This document shows positions 16,668 through 26,488 of a stretch of 64,000 nt of DNA, piece after piece. Position 1 is the stretch's first letter. Each line of letters starts with the position of its first letter. The notes under the pieces were generated by a model, which had not been told where the DNA came from, ran no database searches, and worked only from the letters and a program-made list of their open reading frames with translations. The DNA comes from Dickeya poaceiphila (lineage in GTDB: Bacteria > Pseudomonadota > Gammaproteobacteria > Enterobacterales > Enterobacteriaceae): contig NZ_CP042220.2 in NCBI RefSeq assembly GCF_007858975.2, forward strand, positions 3,348,001 through 3,412,000, in the 5' to 3' direction. The position numbers were made by a program, and so were the translations under genes.

Positions 16668-18470
16668 ATGACATCGCAAACCGCTTATACCGGCCTGACA
16701 CTGCCCCAGTGGCGACATCACTATCAGCGACACCCTGAAGATGTAACTGAAATCGTGCTGGCCGTCTGGCGCTCATTGAATGCTGAAGACCCGGCATGGA
16801 TTTATCTGCCTGACGAAGCTCATGTCCGCGAGCAGATTACCCACTTGCTCAGCCAGCCTGACGCCCAACGCCTGCCGTTGTACGGCATTCCATTCGCAGT
16901 CAAGGACAACATCGATGTCGCCGGCTGGCCCACCAGCGCCGCCTGCCCGGCTTTTACTTACACCGCAGCACAAGACGCCACTGTAGTGGCACGTCTGAAA
17001 GCGGCGGGCGCCATCGTGCTTGGTAAAACCAACCTTGACCAGTTCGCCACTGGGTTAGTGGGCACCCGCTCACCGTTCGGCGCGGTGCCGAATAGCATCA
17101 GGCCAGAGTATGTCAGCGGCGGCTCCAGCTCTGGTTCCGCCTCGGCGGTAGCCCGTGGACTGGTGCCGTTCACACTGGGTACAGATACCGCCGGGTCTGG
17201 CCGTGTTCCAGCCGGTTTCAACAATATCGTCGGGCTGAAACCGACCAAAGGCTGGCTGTCAACACAAGGGGTGGTGCCTGCCTGTCGCCTCAATGACTGC
17301 GTATCAGTGTTCGCATTAACGGTACAGGATGCCTGGTTTGTCGCAACGCTGGCAGGTGGTTATGACGAAAACGACGCCTATTCGCGCCACCATCCACGCA
17401 CCACACCGGCTGATGTCTCCGACCAGTTGCGCCTGGCAGTACCGCATCCACTGGAATTTTTTGGCGATCAACAGGCGGAACAGGCGTTTCAGCAGGCGTT
17501 ATCACATTTGCAGGCGATGGGCGCGACACTGGAAACGCTGGATTTCACCCCGTTCGAACAACTGGCACGTCAGTTATACGAGGGACCCTGGGTAGCAGAA
17601 CGCACCGTAGCCGTCGGCAAGTTACTGCATGAACAGCCAGAGGCGATGGACCCGGTGGTACGCAGCATTATCGCCAAAGGCGCCGATTACCGCGCCAGCG
17701 AGGTATTCGAAGCGGAATACCTGCGGGCGGAGCTGGCGCGACAGATTGCGGCCCAGCTAAATGGGTTTGACGCGCTGGTAGTACCAACCACCCCCACTAT
17801 TCGTACCCAGGAAGAGATAACGCAACAGCCAGTGGTCTATAACTCACAATTCGGTTTCTACACCAACTTCACCAATCTGGCCGATTTGTGCGGGCTGGCG
17901 CTGCCAGCGCCATTTCGTGCAGACGGTTTGCCTGCCGGTATTACGCTGCTTGCGCCCGCCTGGCATGACGCTGCGCTGGCGGCGCTTGGTCAACGCTGGC
18001 AGGCCGCCACCGCACTGCCGTTGGGTGCCACCGGTCATGCCTTGCCATCGGTTACCCTGCAAAAAGCACTGTCTCCCCACCATGTGCGGATTGCCGTAGT
18101 GGGTGCTCACTTAAGTGGAATGCCGCTCAATTTTCAGTTGATTACCCGTAATGCGGTCAAAGTGGAAGAAACCGTCACATCGGCAGACTATCGCCTGTAC
18201 GCGCTGGCGAATACCCAACCGCCCAAACCGGGACTGGTCAACACCGGTCAGGGGCAACCCATTGCGGTTGAGCTATGGGATATTCCGCTGGCGCGTTTCG
18301 GCGAATTTGTAGCAGAAATCCCGCCTCCGCTGGGTATCGGCACGCTGACGCTGGCGGATGGCCGTCAGGTTAAGGGGTTCATCTGTGAACCGGCTGCGTT
18401 GGAAGGCGCACAGGATATTACCGAATTCGGCGGCTGGCGCGCTTTTGTCACTCAGCGTTCGCCAGCCTGA
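16668..18470 (+). CDS. atzF: Allophanate hydrolase (AtzF-like, amidase plus C-terminal domain)
   Basis: Protein of 600 residues. The amidase-signature domain shows the Lys of GIPFAVKDNIDVAGW and the serine stretch SGGSSSGSASAVARG followed by GTDTAGSGRVPAGFNNIVGLKPTKG. A C-terminal gamma-glutamylcyclotransferase-like domain starts near VRIAVVGAHLSGMPLNFQL and ends with FICEPAALEGAQDITEFGGW, diagnostic of allophanate hydrolase. It converts allophanate to ammonia and CO2. ATG at 16668 chosen over an upstream TTG. No urea carboxylase is present nearby, so allophanate must come from another reaction, perhaps that of the HpxXY amidase. Confidence 0.87.
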   Translation: MTSQTAYTGLTLPQWRHHYQRHPEDVTEIVLAVWRSLNAEDPAWIYLPDEAHVREQITHLLSQPDAQRLPLYGIPFAVKDNIDVAGWPTSAACPAFTYTAAQDATVVARLKAAGAIVLGKTNLDQFATGLVGTRSPFGAVPNSIRPEYVSGGSSSGSASAVARGLVPFTLGTDTAGSGRVPAGFNNIVGLKPTKGWLSTQGVVPACRLNDCVSVFALTVQDAWFVATLAGGYDENDAYSRHHPRTTPADVSDQLRLAVPHPLEFFGDQQAEQAFQQALSHLQAMGATLETLDFTPFEQLARQLYEGPWVAERTVAVGKLLHEQPEAMDPVVRSIIAKGADYRASEVFEAEYLRAELARQIAAQLNGFDALVVPTTPTIRTQEEITQQPVVYNSQFGFYTNFTNLADLCGLALPAPFRADGLPAGITLLAPAWHDAALAALGQRWQAATALPLGATGHALPSVTLQKALSPHHVRIAVVGAHLSGMPLNFQLITRNAVKVEETVTSADYRLYALANTQPPKPGLVNTGQGQPIAVELWDIPLARFGEFVAEIPPPLGIGTLTLADGRQVKGFICEPAALEGAQDITEFGGWRAFVTQRSPA

Positions 18471-18530
18471 ACACGGAACGCCTGATAAGCAAAACACACG
18501 TCATAAAACACACCACGAATAACTGAGTAA

Positions 18531-18566
18531 CGCCTGTCGGTCAGCTGCGTGCTGATCCGTCAGGCG
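18531..18566 (+). terminator. Hairpin downstream of the allophanate hydrolase gene
   Basis: CGCCTGTCGGTCAGC pairs with GCTGATCCGTCAGGCG around a short loop, with one bulge and one mismatch. No T-tract follows, so the role as terminator is uncertain. A second G/C-rich hairpin (GGGGGTTG near 18588 with CAAGCCCCC near 18623) lies a few bases further on. Confidence 0.4.
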
Positions 18567-18631
18567 CAGTTCCGGCTGGAAAACAAAGGGGGTTGTCAGT
18601 GTCTGCTATCACAGCATGTGGCAAGCCCCCC

Positions 18632-19337
18632 TGCGACTTCGCTTACTCAAAGAAATGTCGGCCCGCAAATCATACTGGAACAGGCAAGCAGTACAGCGAT
18701 TGTGTGTACCGTCTCTTAATCGGCTGCATACATTGCTCTGCCATATTCCAGTTAGCTGAGCGTTGGCACAATCGTTCAACCATCGGAGATTAATGTTGTC
18801 ACCACAACGCAAGAGCCATTCGAATTATGCAGAGAATATAAATAAGAATTATCTTAATATTTAACCAGGAGAGTTGGGTATTTCACGCTAGATTATCCTG
18901 GTATTATCCTTTCCCAATCCATCGCCCCGTTTAAAACCATCACTAAAAAAATAAAAACCAACAGCCATTTATTAATCAGCACGCGCAATTACACGCAAAC
19001 ATCACCACATTATCACCCACTCTAATAAAATCACATAACACCATGAATAAATTAAAAATATAATCAATAAAGCAATCAATAAACACACAAAAAACAAATC
19101 AAAAAACCTCACAAATCAATAATAAAACAAATAAACCCACGAATAAAAATCACCTCCCTCCCTTTACAAACTTAAATTAATCGAAAATAAAATATCACCA
19201 TGAAAATGATAAATCATTCGTACAACCCGACGAACCAAGGGTTGTCACACCGTCAATTTATGGTTAGGGTATAAAAAGTTTCATTCACAATTGAGGTTGC
19301 GATAAAAAATTAAACCATACAGGAATCACGTAATTAC
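18632..19337 (+). promoter_or_regulatory. Gene-free region upstream of proV, mostly AT-rich (proU control region)
   Basis: No convincing coding sequence is seen. From about 18830 to 19220 the DNA is strongly AT-rich with many A-tracts, resembling the H-NS-silenced upstream element of enterobacterial proU. Near the gene there is a 7-bp inverted repeat ACAACCC (19222-19228) / GGGTTGT (19239-19245), a TTGTCA (19242-19247) usable as -35, and a TATAAA at 19270-19275. The -10/-35 spacing is not ideal, so the exact promoter is unresolved. Osmotic regulation is inferred from the genes downstream. Confidence 0.45.
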
Positions 19338-20540
19338 ATGGCAATTAAAATTGAAGTAAAGCATCTGTACAAAATATTTGGCGAGCACCCCAATCGGGCT
19401 TTCAGGCTGCTAGAACAAGGACTGAGCAAAGAGCAGATTTTTGAGAAAACCGGCCTGACGGTAGGAGTGAAAAACGCCAGTCTGGCTATTGAAGAAGGCG
19501 AAGTTTTTGTGATCATGGGGTTATCCGGTTCCGGTAAATCTACGCTGGTACGCCTTCTCAATCGCCTGATAGAACCCACCCGCGGTCAGGTCCTGATCGA
19601 CGGCGAGGATATCTCTCGTTTGCAGGACAGCGCACTGCGCGCAGTTCGTCGCAAAAAGATCAGCATGGTGTTTCAGTCTTTCGCGCTAATGCCCCACCTG
19701 AACATTCTCGACAACACCGCATTCGGCCTGGATTTAGCTGGGGTGCCTCGTCAGGAACGTGAGCAGAAAGCGCTGAGCGCCCTGCAGCAAGTTGGTCTGG
19801 AGGCATACCTCAACGCTTACCCAGACGAACTCTCCGGCGGAATGCGTCAGCGTGTCGGGTTAGCTCGCGCACTGGCCAACAATCCCGACATCCTGCTGAT
19901 GGATGAAGCGTTTTCAGCACTTGACCCGTTGATCCGCACCGAAATGCAGGATGAACTGATTAAACTGCAGGCACACCAGCAGCGCACCATCGTGTTTATA
20001 TCGCACGATCTGGACGAAGCGATGCGCATCGGTGATCGCATCGCCATCATGAATAGCGGCGAGGTGATTCAGGTCGGTACACCGGATGAGATTCTGAACA
20101 ATCCGGCTAATGATTATGTGCGTACCTTCTTCCGTGGTGTGGATATCAGCCACGTCTTCAGTGCCAAAGACATCGCCCGCCGGCGTCCGGTGACGCTAAT
20201 CCGTAAAACGCCGGGCGTCGGCCCGCGGTCCGCACTTAAGATCCTGCAAGAAGAGGATCGCGAGTACGGCTATGTGTTGGAACGAGGGCGCAAATTTATC
20301 GGCGTAGTCTCCATCGATTCACTCAAACAGGCATTGCGTGATAAGCAGCCGCTGGAACAGGCACTACTGTCTGCTCCTGCGCCGGTTCCTGCAGACATGT
20401 CGCTCAATGAGCTGATATCCCAGGTGGCACAAGCCCCCTGTGCAGTACCTGTTGTGGGTGAACACCATGAATATTTGGGCATTATCTCCAAAGGGATGCT
20501 GCTCCAGGCACTGGATAAGGAGAATACGCTAAATGACTGA
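19338..20540 (+). CDS. proV: Glycine betaine/proline ABC transporter ATPase ProV
   Basis: ATPase of 400 residues. It has the family-specific N-terminus [21 protein letters not shown], Walker [10 protein letters not shown], signature [14 protein letters not shown], Walker [13 protein letters not shown], and a C-terminal pair of CBS domains (from about residue 280) that sense ionic strength in this family. It energises uptake of glycine betaine and proline betaine during osmotic stress. Overlaps proW by 8 bp. Length matches E. coli ProV (400). Confidence 0.96.
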   Translation: MAIKIEVKHLYKIFGEHPNRAFRLLEQGLSKEQIFEKTGLTVGVKNASLAIEEGEVFVIMGLSGSGKSTLVRLLNRLIEPTRGQVLIDGEDISRLQDSALRAVRRKKISMVFQSFALMPHLNILDNTAFGLDLAGVPRQEREQKALSALQQVGLEAYLNAYPDELSGGMRQRVGLARALANNPDILLMDEAFSALDPLIRTEMQDELIKLQAHQQRTIVFISHDLDEAMRIGDRIAIMNSGEVIQVGTPDEILNNPANDYVRTFFRGVDISHVFSAKDIARRRPVTLIRKTPGVGPRSALKILQEEDREYGYVLERGRKFIGVVSIDSLKQALRDKQPLEQALLSAPAPVPADMSLNELISQVAQAPCAVPVVGEHHEYLGIISKGMLLQALDKENTLND

Positions 20541-21723
20541 TACCACAGGAAATCCTTGGGAGGAAACCCAGATGCCGGACCCAACGGCCAGCGCCGCTAG
20601 CAGCCACGTCGCCGTCAGCGGCTCATCAGGCCAGCCGGCGCAAACTGACCCTTGGGCGGCAGCGTCATCCGCGCCGGCAACCCCTCCGGCACAGGATAAT
20701 ACTACCGACCCCTGGACTCAGACACCGCCGCCCGCCGCCAATGACGTACACCAGAATGGAAACGACTGGCTGAACGCGCCTGCGCCGACACAGGAACACA
20801 TTAACCTGATGGACCCATTCCGCCATACGCTGGTGCCGCTGGATCACTGGGTCACCGAAGGCATCAACGGGTTGGTACTGCATTTTCGCCCACTGTTTCA
20901 GGGTATCCGCGTACCCGTCGATGCGATTCTTACCAGTTTCCAGCAACTGTTGACCGGTCTGCCGGCACCGGTCGCCATTCTGGTATTCTCACTGCTGGCC
21001 TGGCAGATATCCGGCTTCGGCATGGGCGTGGCGACACTGCTGTCGCTCGTCGTTATCGGTGCCATCGGCGCCTGGTCACAGGCCATGGTGACGCTGGCGC
21101 TGGTGCTGACCGCACTGTTCTTCTGCATCATCATCGGCTTGCCGTTAGGTATCTGGCTGGCGCACAGCGATCGCGCAGCCCGCATGGTACGTCCGCTACT
21201 GGATGCCATGCAGACCACCCCGGCCTTCGTCTATCTGGTGCCGATAGTGATGCTGTTCGGCATCGGTAATGTGCCGGGGGTCGTTGTGACCATTATTTTC
21301 GCCCTGCCGCCGATTGTACGTCTGACCATACTTGGTATCCGTCAGGTACCGGCAGACCTGGTGGAAGCTGCGCAATCCTTTGGTGCCAGTCCGCGCCAGA
21401 TGCTGTTCAAAGTACAATTACCGCTGGCGATGCCAACCATCATGGCGGGTATCAACCAAACGCTGATGCTGGCGTTATCGATGGTGGTAATCGCATCGAT
21501 GATTGCCGTCGGCGGTCTGGGACAAATGGTGCTACGCGGCATAGGTCGTCTCGACATGGGACAAGCATCCGTCGGCGGGGTCGGCATTGTGATTCTGGCA
21601 ATCCTTCTGGATCGTCTGACCCAATCGTTGGGACGCGACGCGCGCAGCCGCAGCAACCGTCATTGGTACCACCACGGACCGCTGGGGTTACTGGCGCGCC
21701 CCTTCATCAAACTCCGCGCCTGA
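20533..21723 (+). CDS. proW: Glycine betaine/proline ABC transporter permease ProW
   Basis: Permease of 396 residues with a long N-terminal tail that is rich in Ala, Pro, Thr and Ser and carries three PW motifs (NPWEE, DPWAA, DPWTQ). The conserved core begins at about residue 90 ([20 protein letters not shown]). The membrane domain contains [20 protein letters not shown] and the ATPase-contact loop [20 protein letters not shown]. The tail is roughly 40 residues longer than in E. coli ProW (354 residues in total). The start overlaps proV, so it is translationally coupled. Confidence 0.95.
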   Translation: MTDTTGNPWEETQMPDPTASAASSHVAVSGSSGQPAQTDPWAAASSAPATPPAQDNTTDPWTQTPPPAANDVHQNGNDWLNAPAPTQEHINLMDPFRHTLVPLDHWVTEGINGLVLHFRPLFQGIRVPVDAILTSFQQLLTGLPAPVAILVFSLLAWQISGFGMGVATLLSLVVIGAIGAWSQAMVTLALVLTALFFCIIIGLPLGIWLAHSDRAARMVRPLLDAMQTTPAFVYLVPIVMLFGIGNVPGVVVTIIFALPPIVRLTILGIRQVPADLVEAAQSFGASPRQMLFKVQLPLAMPTIMAGINQTLMLALSMVVIASMIAVGGLGQMVLRGIGRLDMGQASVGGVGIVILAILLDRLTQSLGRDARSRSNRHWYHHGPLGLLARPFIKLRA

Positions 21724-21844
21724 TCCCACTCAGGCAGCACAATCTAACTAAACCTGTAGCTGGCACCGCCAACTGCACGCTCTGATACACGAGTCCGTAC
21801 GCCGCTTACGACCACGTATTGAAGACAACATGAGGACTATCTGT

Positions 21845-22858
21845 ATGCGTAATATCAGCATGGCGACACTTGCCCTGACTACCGTACTGAGTACCGGCCT
21901 GTTTGCCGCCGACAATCTTCCCGACAACAACCATCCCGGCAACGGAATCACCGTCAAACCGGTGCAAAGTACCCTCTCTGAAGAAACCTTCCAGACGCTG
22001 TTGGTCAGCAAAGCGCTGGAAAAACTGGGTTATACCGTCGATAAACCCAGCGAAGTAGACTACAACGTCGGTTACACCTCGATCGCCAATGGCGACGCTA
22101 CCTTCAGCACCGTCAACTGGCAACCATTGCATGACGACATGTATCAGGCCGCTGGCGGCGACGCCAAATTTTATCGTCAGGGAGTCTACGTCTCTGGCGC
22201 GGCGCAGGGGTATCTGATCGATAAGAAAACGGCGGAGCAGTATCACATTAGCCGTCTGGATCAGCTTAAAGACCCGAAACTGGCTAAGTTGTTCGACACC
22301 AACGGCGACGGTAAAGCGGACCTGACCGGCTGTAACCCCGGCTGGGGCTGTGACAGCGTGATTAGTCACCAGATTCAGGCTTACGGATTAAGTGATACCG
22401 TCAACCAAAATCAGGGCAACTATGCGGCGCTGATCGCCGATACCATCGCCCGCTACAAACAGGGCAACCCTATTCTGTATTTCACCTGGACACCCTACTG
22501 GGTAAGCGACGTACTGGTAGCAGGGCGTGATGTGGTGTGGTTACAAGTACCGTTCTCCTCACTGCCCGGAAAACAGAAAGATACCGATACCCGGTTGCCA
22601 AACGGCGCTAACTACGGCTTCCCGGTCAACAATATGCGTATCATCGCCAACAAGGATTGGGCTAAGAAAAACCCGGCTGCGGCCAAACTGTTCGCTGTCA
22701 TGAAACTGCCGCTCGCAGACATCAATGCCCAGAACCTGCGTATGCATCAGGGTGAATCGTCTCAGGATGATATAGAGCGCCACGTCAACGGTTGGATTAA
22801 AGCGCATCAGGCACAGTTTGACAGTTGGGTTAACTCCGCCCGCACCGCAGCGAAGTAA
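21845..22858 (+). CDS. proX: Glycine betaine-binding periplasmic protein ProX
   Basis: Binding protein of 337 residues with a signal peptide ([20 protein letters not shown], cleavage probably after FAA). Ligand-box aromatic residues typical of ProX occur in [20 protein letters not shown] and [13 protein letters not shown]. The second ATG at 21845 is preferred because GAGGA lies 8 nt upstream; the first ATG at 21830 is part of that ribosome-site sequence. Third gene of proU, 121 bp after proW, followed by a strong terminator. Confidence 0.95.
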   Translation: MRNISMATLALTTVLSTGLFAADNLPDNNHPGNGITVKPVQSTLSEETFQTLLVSKALEKLGYTVDKPSEVDYNVGYTSIANGDATFSTVNWQPLHDDMYQAAGGDAKFYRQGVYVSGAAQGYLIDKKTAEQYHISRLDQLKDPKLAKLFDTNGDGKADLTGCNPGWGCDSVISHQIQAYGLSDTVNQNQGNYAALIADTIARYKQGNPILYFTWTPYWVSDVLVAGRDVVWLQVPFSSLPGKQKDTDTRLPNGANYGFPVNNMRIIANKDWAKKNPAAAKLFAVMKLPLADINAQNLRMHQGESSQDDIERHVNGWIKAHQAQFDSWVNSARTAAK

Positions 22859-22892
22859 GTCGCTACCGCTTATGTCACAGCCTCTTTATTGA

Positions 22893-22926
22893 GCGAGGAT
22901 ACCCGCGTGGGTATCCTCGCTGTTTC
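22893..22926 (+). terminator. Terminator of proVWX
   Basis: GCGAGGATACCC pairs perfectly with GGGTATCCTCGC around a GCGT loop and is followed by TGTTTCT, about 35 bp after the proX stop codon. Confidence 0.8.
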
Positions 22927-23089
22927 TGATTGCTTATCCACCACGAAAGATAGCGAACCCTGCCAGCCACGCTGATAAGACACCTGATTATTCCCCGAAG
23001 AATTTATAAGATATATTGCTGGATTCTCTGACGTGACTGTTCAATACTAGCTCAACCACTCGAATGCAACACCAAGTTAACAACTCCAC

Positions 23090-24286
23090 ATGTCTGTATC
23101 TACTACCTCCGTCGGCATGACTCCGGCACTGACTTTGCTAATGTCCGCCGCCACCGGGTTGGCCGCCGCAAGCAACTATTACGCTCAGCCATTGCTGAAT
23201 GCCATCGCTCAGGCCTTCAGCCTGTCAACTAATCAAGCCGGTTTTATCGTCACCGCCGCCCAACTGGGTTACGCCTGCGGCCTGATGTTTCTGGTGCCAT
23301 TAGGCGACCGATTCGAGCGCCGTAGCTTAATTGTCGGCATGACTCTGCTGGCGGCAGGAGGAATGTTGATCACCGCCAGCTCTCCTTCGTTATGGATGAT
23401 GGTAACCGGCACCGCCATAACCGGTCTGTTCTCGGTCGTGGCACAGGTTCTGGTACCGCTGGCCGCCACTCTGGCTTCGCCGGAAAGCCGCGGTAAGGTC
23501 ATCGGTACTATCATGAGCGGGCTACTATTGGGGATATTGTTGGCCCGAACATTGGCCGGCGCATTGGCATCACTGGGAGACTGGCGTACGGTATATTGGG
23601 TCGCCAGCCTGTTGATGACGGGAATGGCATTACTGCTGTGGCGCACACTGCCGCGTTATCAGCAATCCACCGATCTAAATTATCTGCAGCTACTGATATC
23701 CATCTTCACGTTATTCGGCAGTTCCCGCGTGCTGCGCACTCGCGCGTTACTGGGTGCGATTTCATTCTCCAACTTCAGCATCATGTGGACGTCAATGGCG
23801 TTTCTGCTTTCCGCCGCGCCTTACCACTACAGCGAAGGCGTAATCGGGTTATTCGGTCTGGCTGGCGCGGCTGGCGCTCTGGCTGCCAGCCGGGCAGGCC
23901 GACTGGTGGATCAGGGAAAAGCCAAACTCTCCACAACGTTAGGCTGGCTGCTGCTGGTACTGTCGTGGTTACCGATAGCCGCAGGCGTCAATGCCGTGGT
24001 ACCACTGTTGATAGGCATCGTGGTGCTGGATATGGCAGCTCAGGGGACGCATGTTACTAATCAGAGCGTGATTTACCGTATGTTGCCGGACGCACGCAAC
24101 CGCCTGACTGCTGGTTACATGACCAGCTATTTTATCGGCGGCGCATTCGGATCGCTGGTTTCCGCCTACGCTTACCAGCATTTCGGTTGGCTGGGAGTAT
24201 CATGTGCCGGAGGGATGCTGAGCCTGTTTGGGCTACTGGTATGGTGGCGAGGCCATCGTTATGAATCATCGACAGAGGCACATTGA
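23090..24286 (+). CDS. MFS transporter (YgaY-like)
   Basis: Major facilitator of 398 residues with 12 predicted helices. The motif A-like loop is LGDRFERRSLIVG after helix 2, and motif C-like glycine-rich sequence is GTIMSGLLLGILLARTLAGALA in helix 5. It occupies the position between proX and mprA where E. coli K-12 has the disrupted ygaY gene, and appears to be the intact counterpart. Substrate unknown; drug or metabolite efflux is likely for this subfamily. Ribosome site weak. Confidence 0.78.
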   Translation: MSVSTTSVGMTPALTLLMSAATGLAAASNYYAQPLLNAIAQAFSLSTNQAGFIVTAAQLGYACGLMFLVPLGDRFERRSLIVGMTLLAAGGMLITASSPSLWMMVTGTAITGLFSVVAQVLVPLAATLASPESRGKVIGTIMSGLLLGILLARTLAGALASLGDWRTVYWVASLLMTGMALLLWRTLPRYQQSTDLNYLQLLISIFTLFGSSRVLRTRALLGAISFSNFSIMWTSMAFLLSAAPYHYSEGVIGLFGLAGAAGALAASRAGRLVDQGKAKLSTTLGWLLLVLSWLPIAAGVNAVVPLLIGIVVLDMAAQGTHVTNQSVIYRMLPDARNRLTAGYMTSYFIGGAFGSLVSAYAYQHFGWLGVSCAGGMLSLFGLLVWWRGHRYESSTEAH

Positions 24287-24363
24287 GTGATGTCCACTAT
24301 CAATGTGTCGTGGGTAAAGCCGTGTCAGTATAAAGGCGGCACGCGATAAATAGTTTAGTATTA

Positions 24364-24402
24364 TTGATTGGTTTACCGGCAAGAACCATCAATTTTCTGT
24401 TC
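24364..24402 (+). terminator. Probable terminator of the MFS gene
   Basis: TTGATTGGTT (from about 24365) and AACCATCAA form a stem with one bulge, followed by TTTTCTGTT. A 12-bp palindrome CAGTATATACTG at 24403-24414 follows immediately; its role is unknown. Confidence 0.45.
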
Positions 24403-24558
24403 CAGTATATACTGCGACACGGTATTGAAATGGATTCAGAGAATATGACGGGCTAATGCCGTTCACACAGTTAGAAGGCAATAAGCGGCGGCAGGCTACA
24501 CAATTTGCGCTTTTTTCGACCAGTACTGAAATAAGCACTAATCGACAAGTCTCTCGCA

Positions 24559-24593
24559 TTTACCTGCATAGTAACATTCGTTACTATGCAGGT
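24559..24593 (+). promoter_or_regulatory. mprA promoter with overlapping palindromic operator
   Basis: TTTACC (24559-24564) and TACTAT (24582-24587) are separated by 17 bp. A perfect inverted repeat, ACCTGCATAGTAAC (24562-24575) and GTTACTATGCAGGT (24580-24593), covers the whole promoter. This fits autorepression by the MarR-family protein MprA encoded 24 bp downstream. Confidence 0.68.
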
Positions 24594-24616
24594 CGTGATT
24601 AATGAGGTTGACATCT

Positions 24617-25129
24617 ATGGAAAGTTCATTCGCTCCAATTGAAGACATGCTACGTATGCGGGCTTCACGCCGCCCGGATTTCCCTTACCGGGAAGTCTTG
24701 CTGCTGCGTCTGTTTCTGCATATGCAAACCAAAATACTGGAACACCGTAACCACATGCTCAAAGAACAGGACATCAATGAAACCCTGTTTATGGCATTGA
24801 TTACGCTGGAGTCACAGGAAAATTACTGCATTCAGCCCTCTGAACTGAGCGCTGCACTCGGTTCTTCTCGCACCAACGCCACCCGCATCGCCGATGAACT
24901 GGAAAAACGCGGTTGGATAGAGCGACGTGAGAGCGACAGTGATCGTCGCTGCCTGTATCTGTACATGACCGATAAGGGTAAAGCGTTTCTGGACGAACTG
25001 CTGCCACCTCAACACCGAAGCCTGGAAATTCTCTGCTCGGTTCTTGATGAGAGTGAAAGAGAACAGTTGGAAGTGCTGATGCGCAAGCTGTTATTCCGCC
25101 TTGACGAAATGGATCAGGACGGTATTTAA
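24617..25129 (+). CDS. mprA: MarR-family repressor of emrAB
   Basis: Protein of 170 residues, clearly orthologous to E. coli MprA (EmrR). The wHTH is in SIQPSELS-type sequence (here [20 protein letters not shown], then [19 protein letters not shown]). It represses emrAB and is released by uncouplers and other hydrophobic compounds. The second ATG ([12 protein letters not shown]) was chosen because it matches the family N-terminus and has GAGG about 9 nt upstream. Confidence 0.95.
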   Translation: MESSFAPIEDMLRMRASRRPDFPYREVLLLRLFLHMQTKILEHRNHMLKEQDINETLFMALITLESQENYCIQPSELSAALGSSRTNATRIADELEKRGWIERRESDSDRRCLYLYMTDKGKAFLDELLPPQHRSLEILCSVLDESEREQLEVLMRKLLFRLDEMDQDGI

Positions 25130-25297
25130 CCCCCTGTATCGACTCAGACAAAGACTACCACCATCGTTGCCATGCAAACCTTGACGGTTCGCAGGTAGTG
25201 CCGCGTTTAAAAAACCGTCACTGCAATGATACCGCCATGAACGGCAATCAAAGGCCATGAAAGGCTGAAAAAAAAGAAATCTAATTAGGAGAGCATC

Positions 25298-26470
25298 ATG
25301 AGTGCCAACGTGGAAACGCAGACCCCACACACGCCACCGAAACCCAGAAAAACGCGTAAAGGAATTCTCACCCTGTTGATGATCCTGTTTTTCTTTATTG
25401 GCTGTGCATGGTTCGCCTACTGGTATCTGGTATTGCAGCACCATCAGGAAACCGATGACGCCTATGTCGCTGGCAACCAGATTCAAATTATGTCGCAGGT
25501 CAACGGCAGCGTTACCCGCGTCAACGTCGATAATACCGACTTCGTTAAAAAAGGTGATGTTCTGATTGAACTTGACCCAACCGATTCCGAGCAGGCCTTT
25601 GAACGTGCGCAGACCACGCTGGCGAACAGCGTGCGTCAGGTTCATCAGCAGATGATCAACGTCCGTCAGTACAAAGCAAATATCGAGTTGCAACAGATTA
25701 CGCTGGATCAAGCCATCAGTGACTTGAACCGCCGTGAAGCGCTGGGGCGGGCGAATGCTATCGGACGGGAAGATTTGCAACATGCCCGTGATCAGGTCTC
25801 CAGCGCCAAAGCCTCGCTGGAAGCCACTAAACAGCAATATGCCGCCGCCCAGGCACTGGTACTCAACACGCCGTTGGAGCAGCAACCAGCTATCGCACAA
25901 GCCGCGACCGACCTGCGTAACGCCTGGCTGGCGCTGAAACGCACGAATATCGTCAGTCCTGTTGATGGCTACGTGTCTCGTCGTAGCGTGCAGTTGGGTG
26001 CCCGCATTACCCCGTCCTCATCCCTGATGGCCGTCGTACCGGCAGCACCGCTGTGGGTTGACGCGAACTTTAAGGAAACCCAGCTAGCCAATATGCGCAT
26101 CGGCCAGCCTGCAACCGTCACCAGTGACCTTTACGGCGATAGCGTGGTGTACAAAGGTAAGGTGGTCGGCCTGGATATGGGTACCGGCAGTGCGTTCTCG
26201 CTGCTGCCTGCCCAGAATGCCACCGGTAACTGGATCAAAGTCGTACAGCGTCTACCGGTCCGGATCGAGTTAGACCCGAAACAGCTGGCTGATAATCCGC
26301 TGCGCATTGGTTTGTCGATGTTGGTGAGTGTGGATACCGCGAATACCGATGGTAGAGTGCTTTCCGACGCGAGCCGTACAACACCGGCCTACCAGAGTGA
26401 CGCACTGGATCTCGACCTGACGCCAGTCAACCAGATGATCGATCAGATCATCGGCGCTAACGCTGACTAA
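25298..26470 (+). CDS. emrA: Multidrug efflux membrane-fusion protein EmrA
   Basis: Protein of 390 residues. A cytoplasmic N-terminus with basic residues (KPRKTRKG) precedes one membrane helix (ILTLLMILFFFIGCAWFAYW), then the HlyD-type periplasmic part: lipoyl-like halves (DDAYVAGNQIQIMSQVNGSV and later NIVSPVDGYVSRRSVQLGAR) around a long coiled-coil hairpin. It links EmrB to TolC. AGGAG precedes the ATG; emrB follows after 18 bp. Confidence 0.96.
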   Translation: MSANVETQTPHTPPKPRKTRKGILTLLMILFFFIGCAWFAYWYLVLQHHQETDDAYVAGNQIQIMSQVNGSVTRVNVDNTDFVKKGDVLIELDPTDSEQAFERAQTTLANSVRQVHQQMINVRQYKANIELQQITLDQAISDLNRREALGRANAIGREDLQHARDQVSSAKASLEATKQQYAAAQALVLNTPLEQQPAIAQAATDLRNAWLALKRTNIVSPVDGYVSRRSVQLGARITPSSSLMAVVPAAPLWVDANFKETQLANMRIGQPATVTSDLYGDSVVYKGKVVGLDMGTGSAFSLLPAQNATGNWIKVVQRLPVRIELDPKQLADNPLRIGLSMLVSVDTANTDGRVLSDASRTTPAYQSDALDLDLTPVNQMIDQIIGANAD

Positions 26471-26488
26471 CCTCAGAAGGAGAGCAGC

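Noticed and set aside
18593..18793. Short open frame between the allophanate hydrolase gene and proV
   Set aside because: No ribosome site, no family resemblance and an overlap with a GC-rich hairpin.
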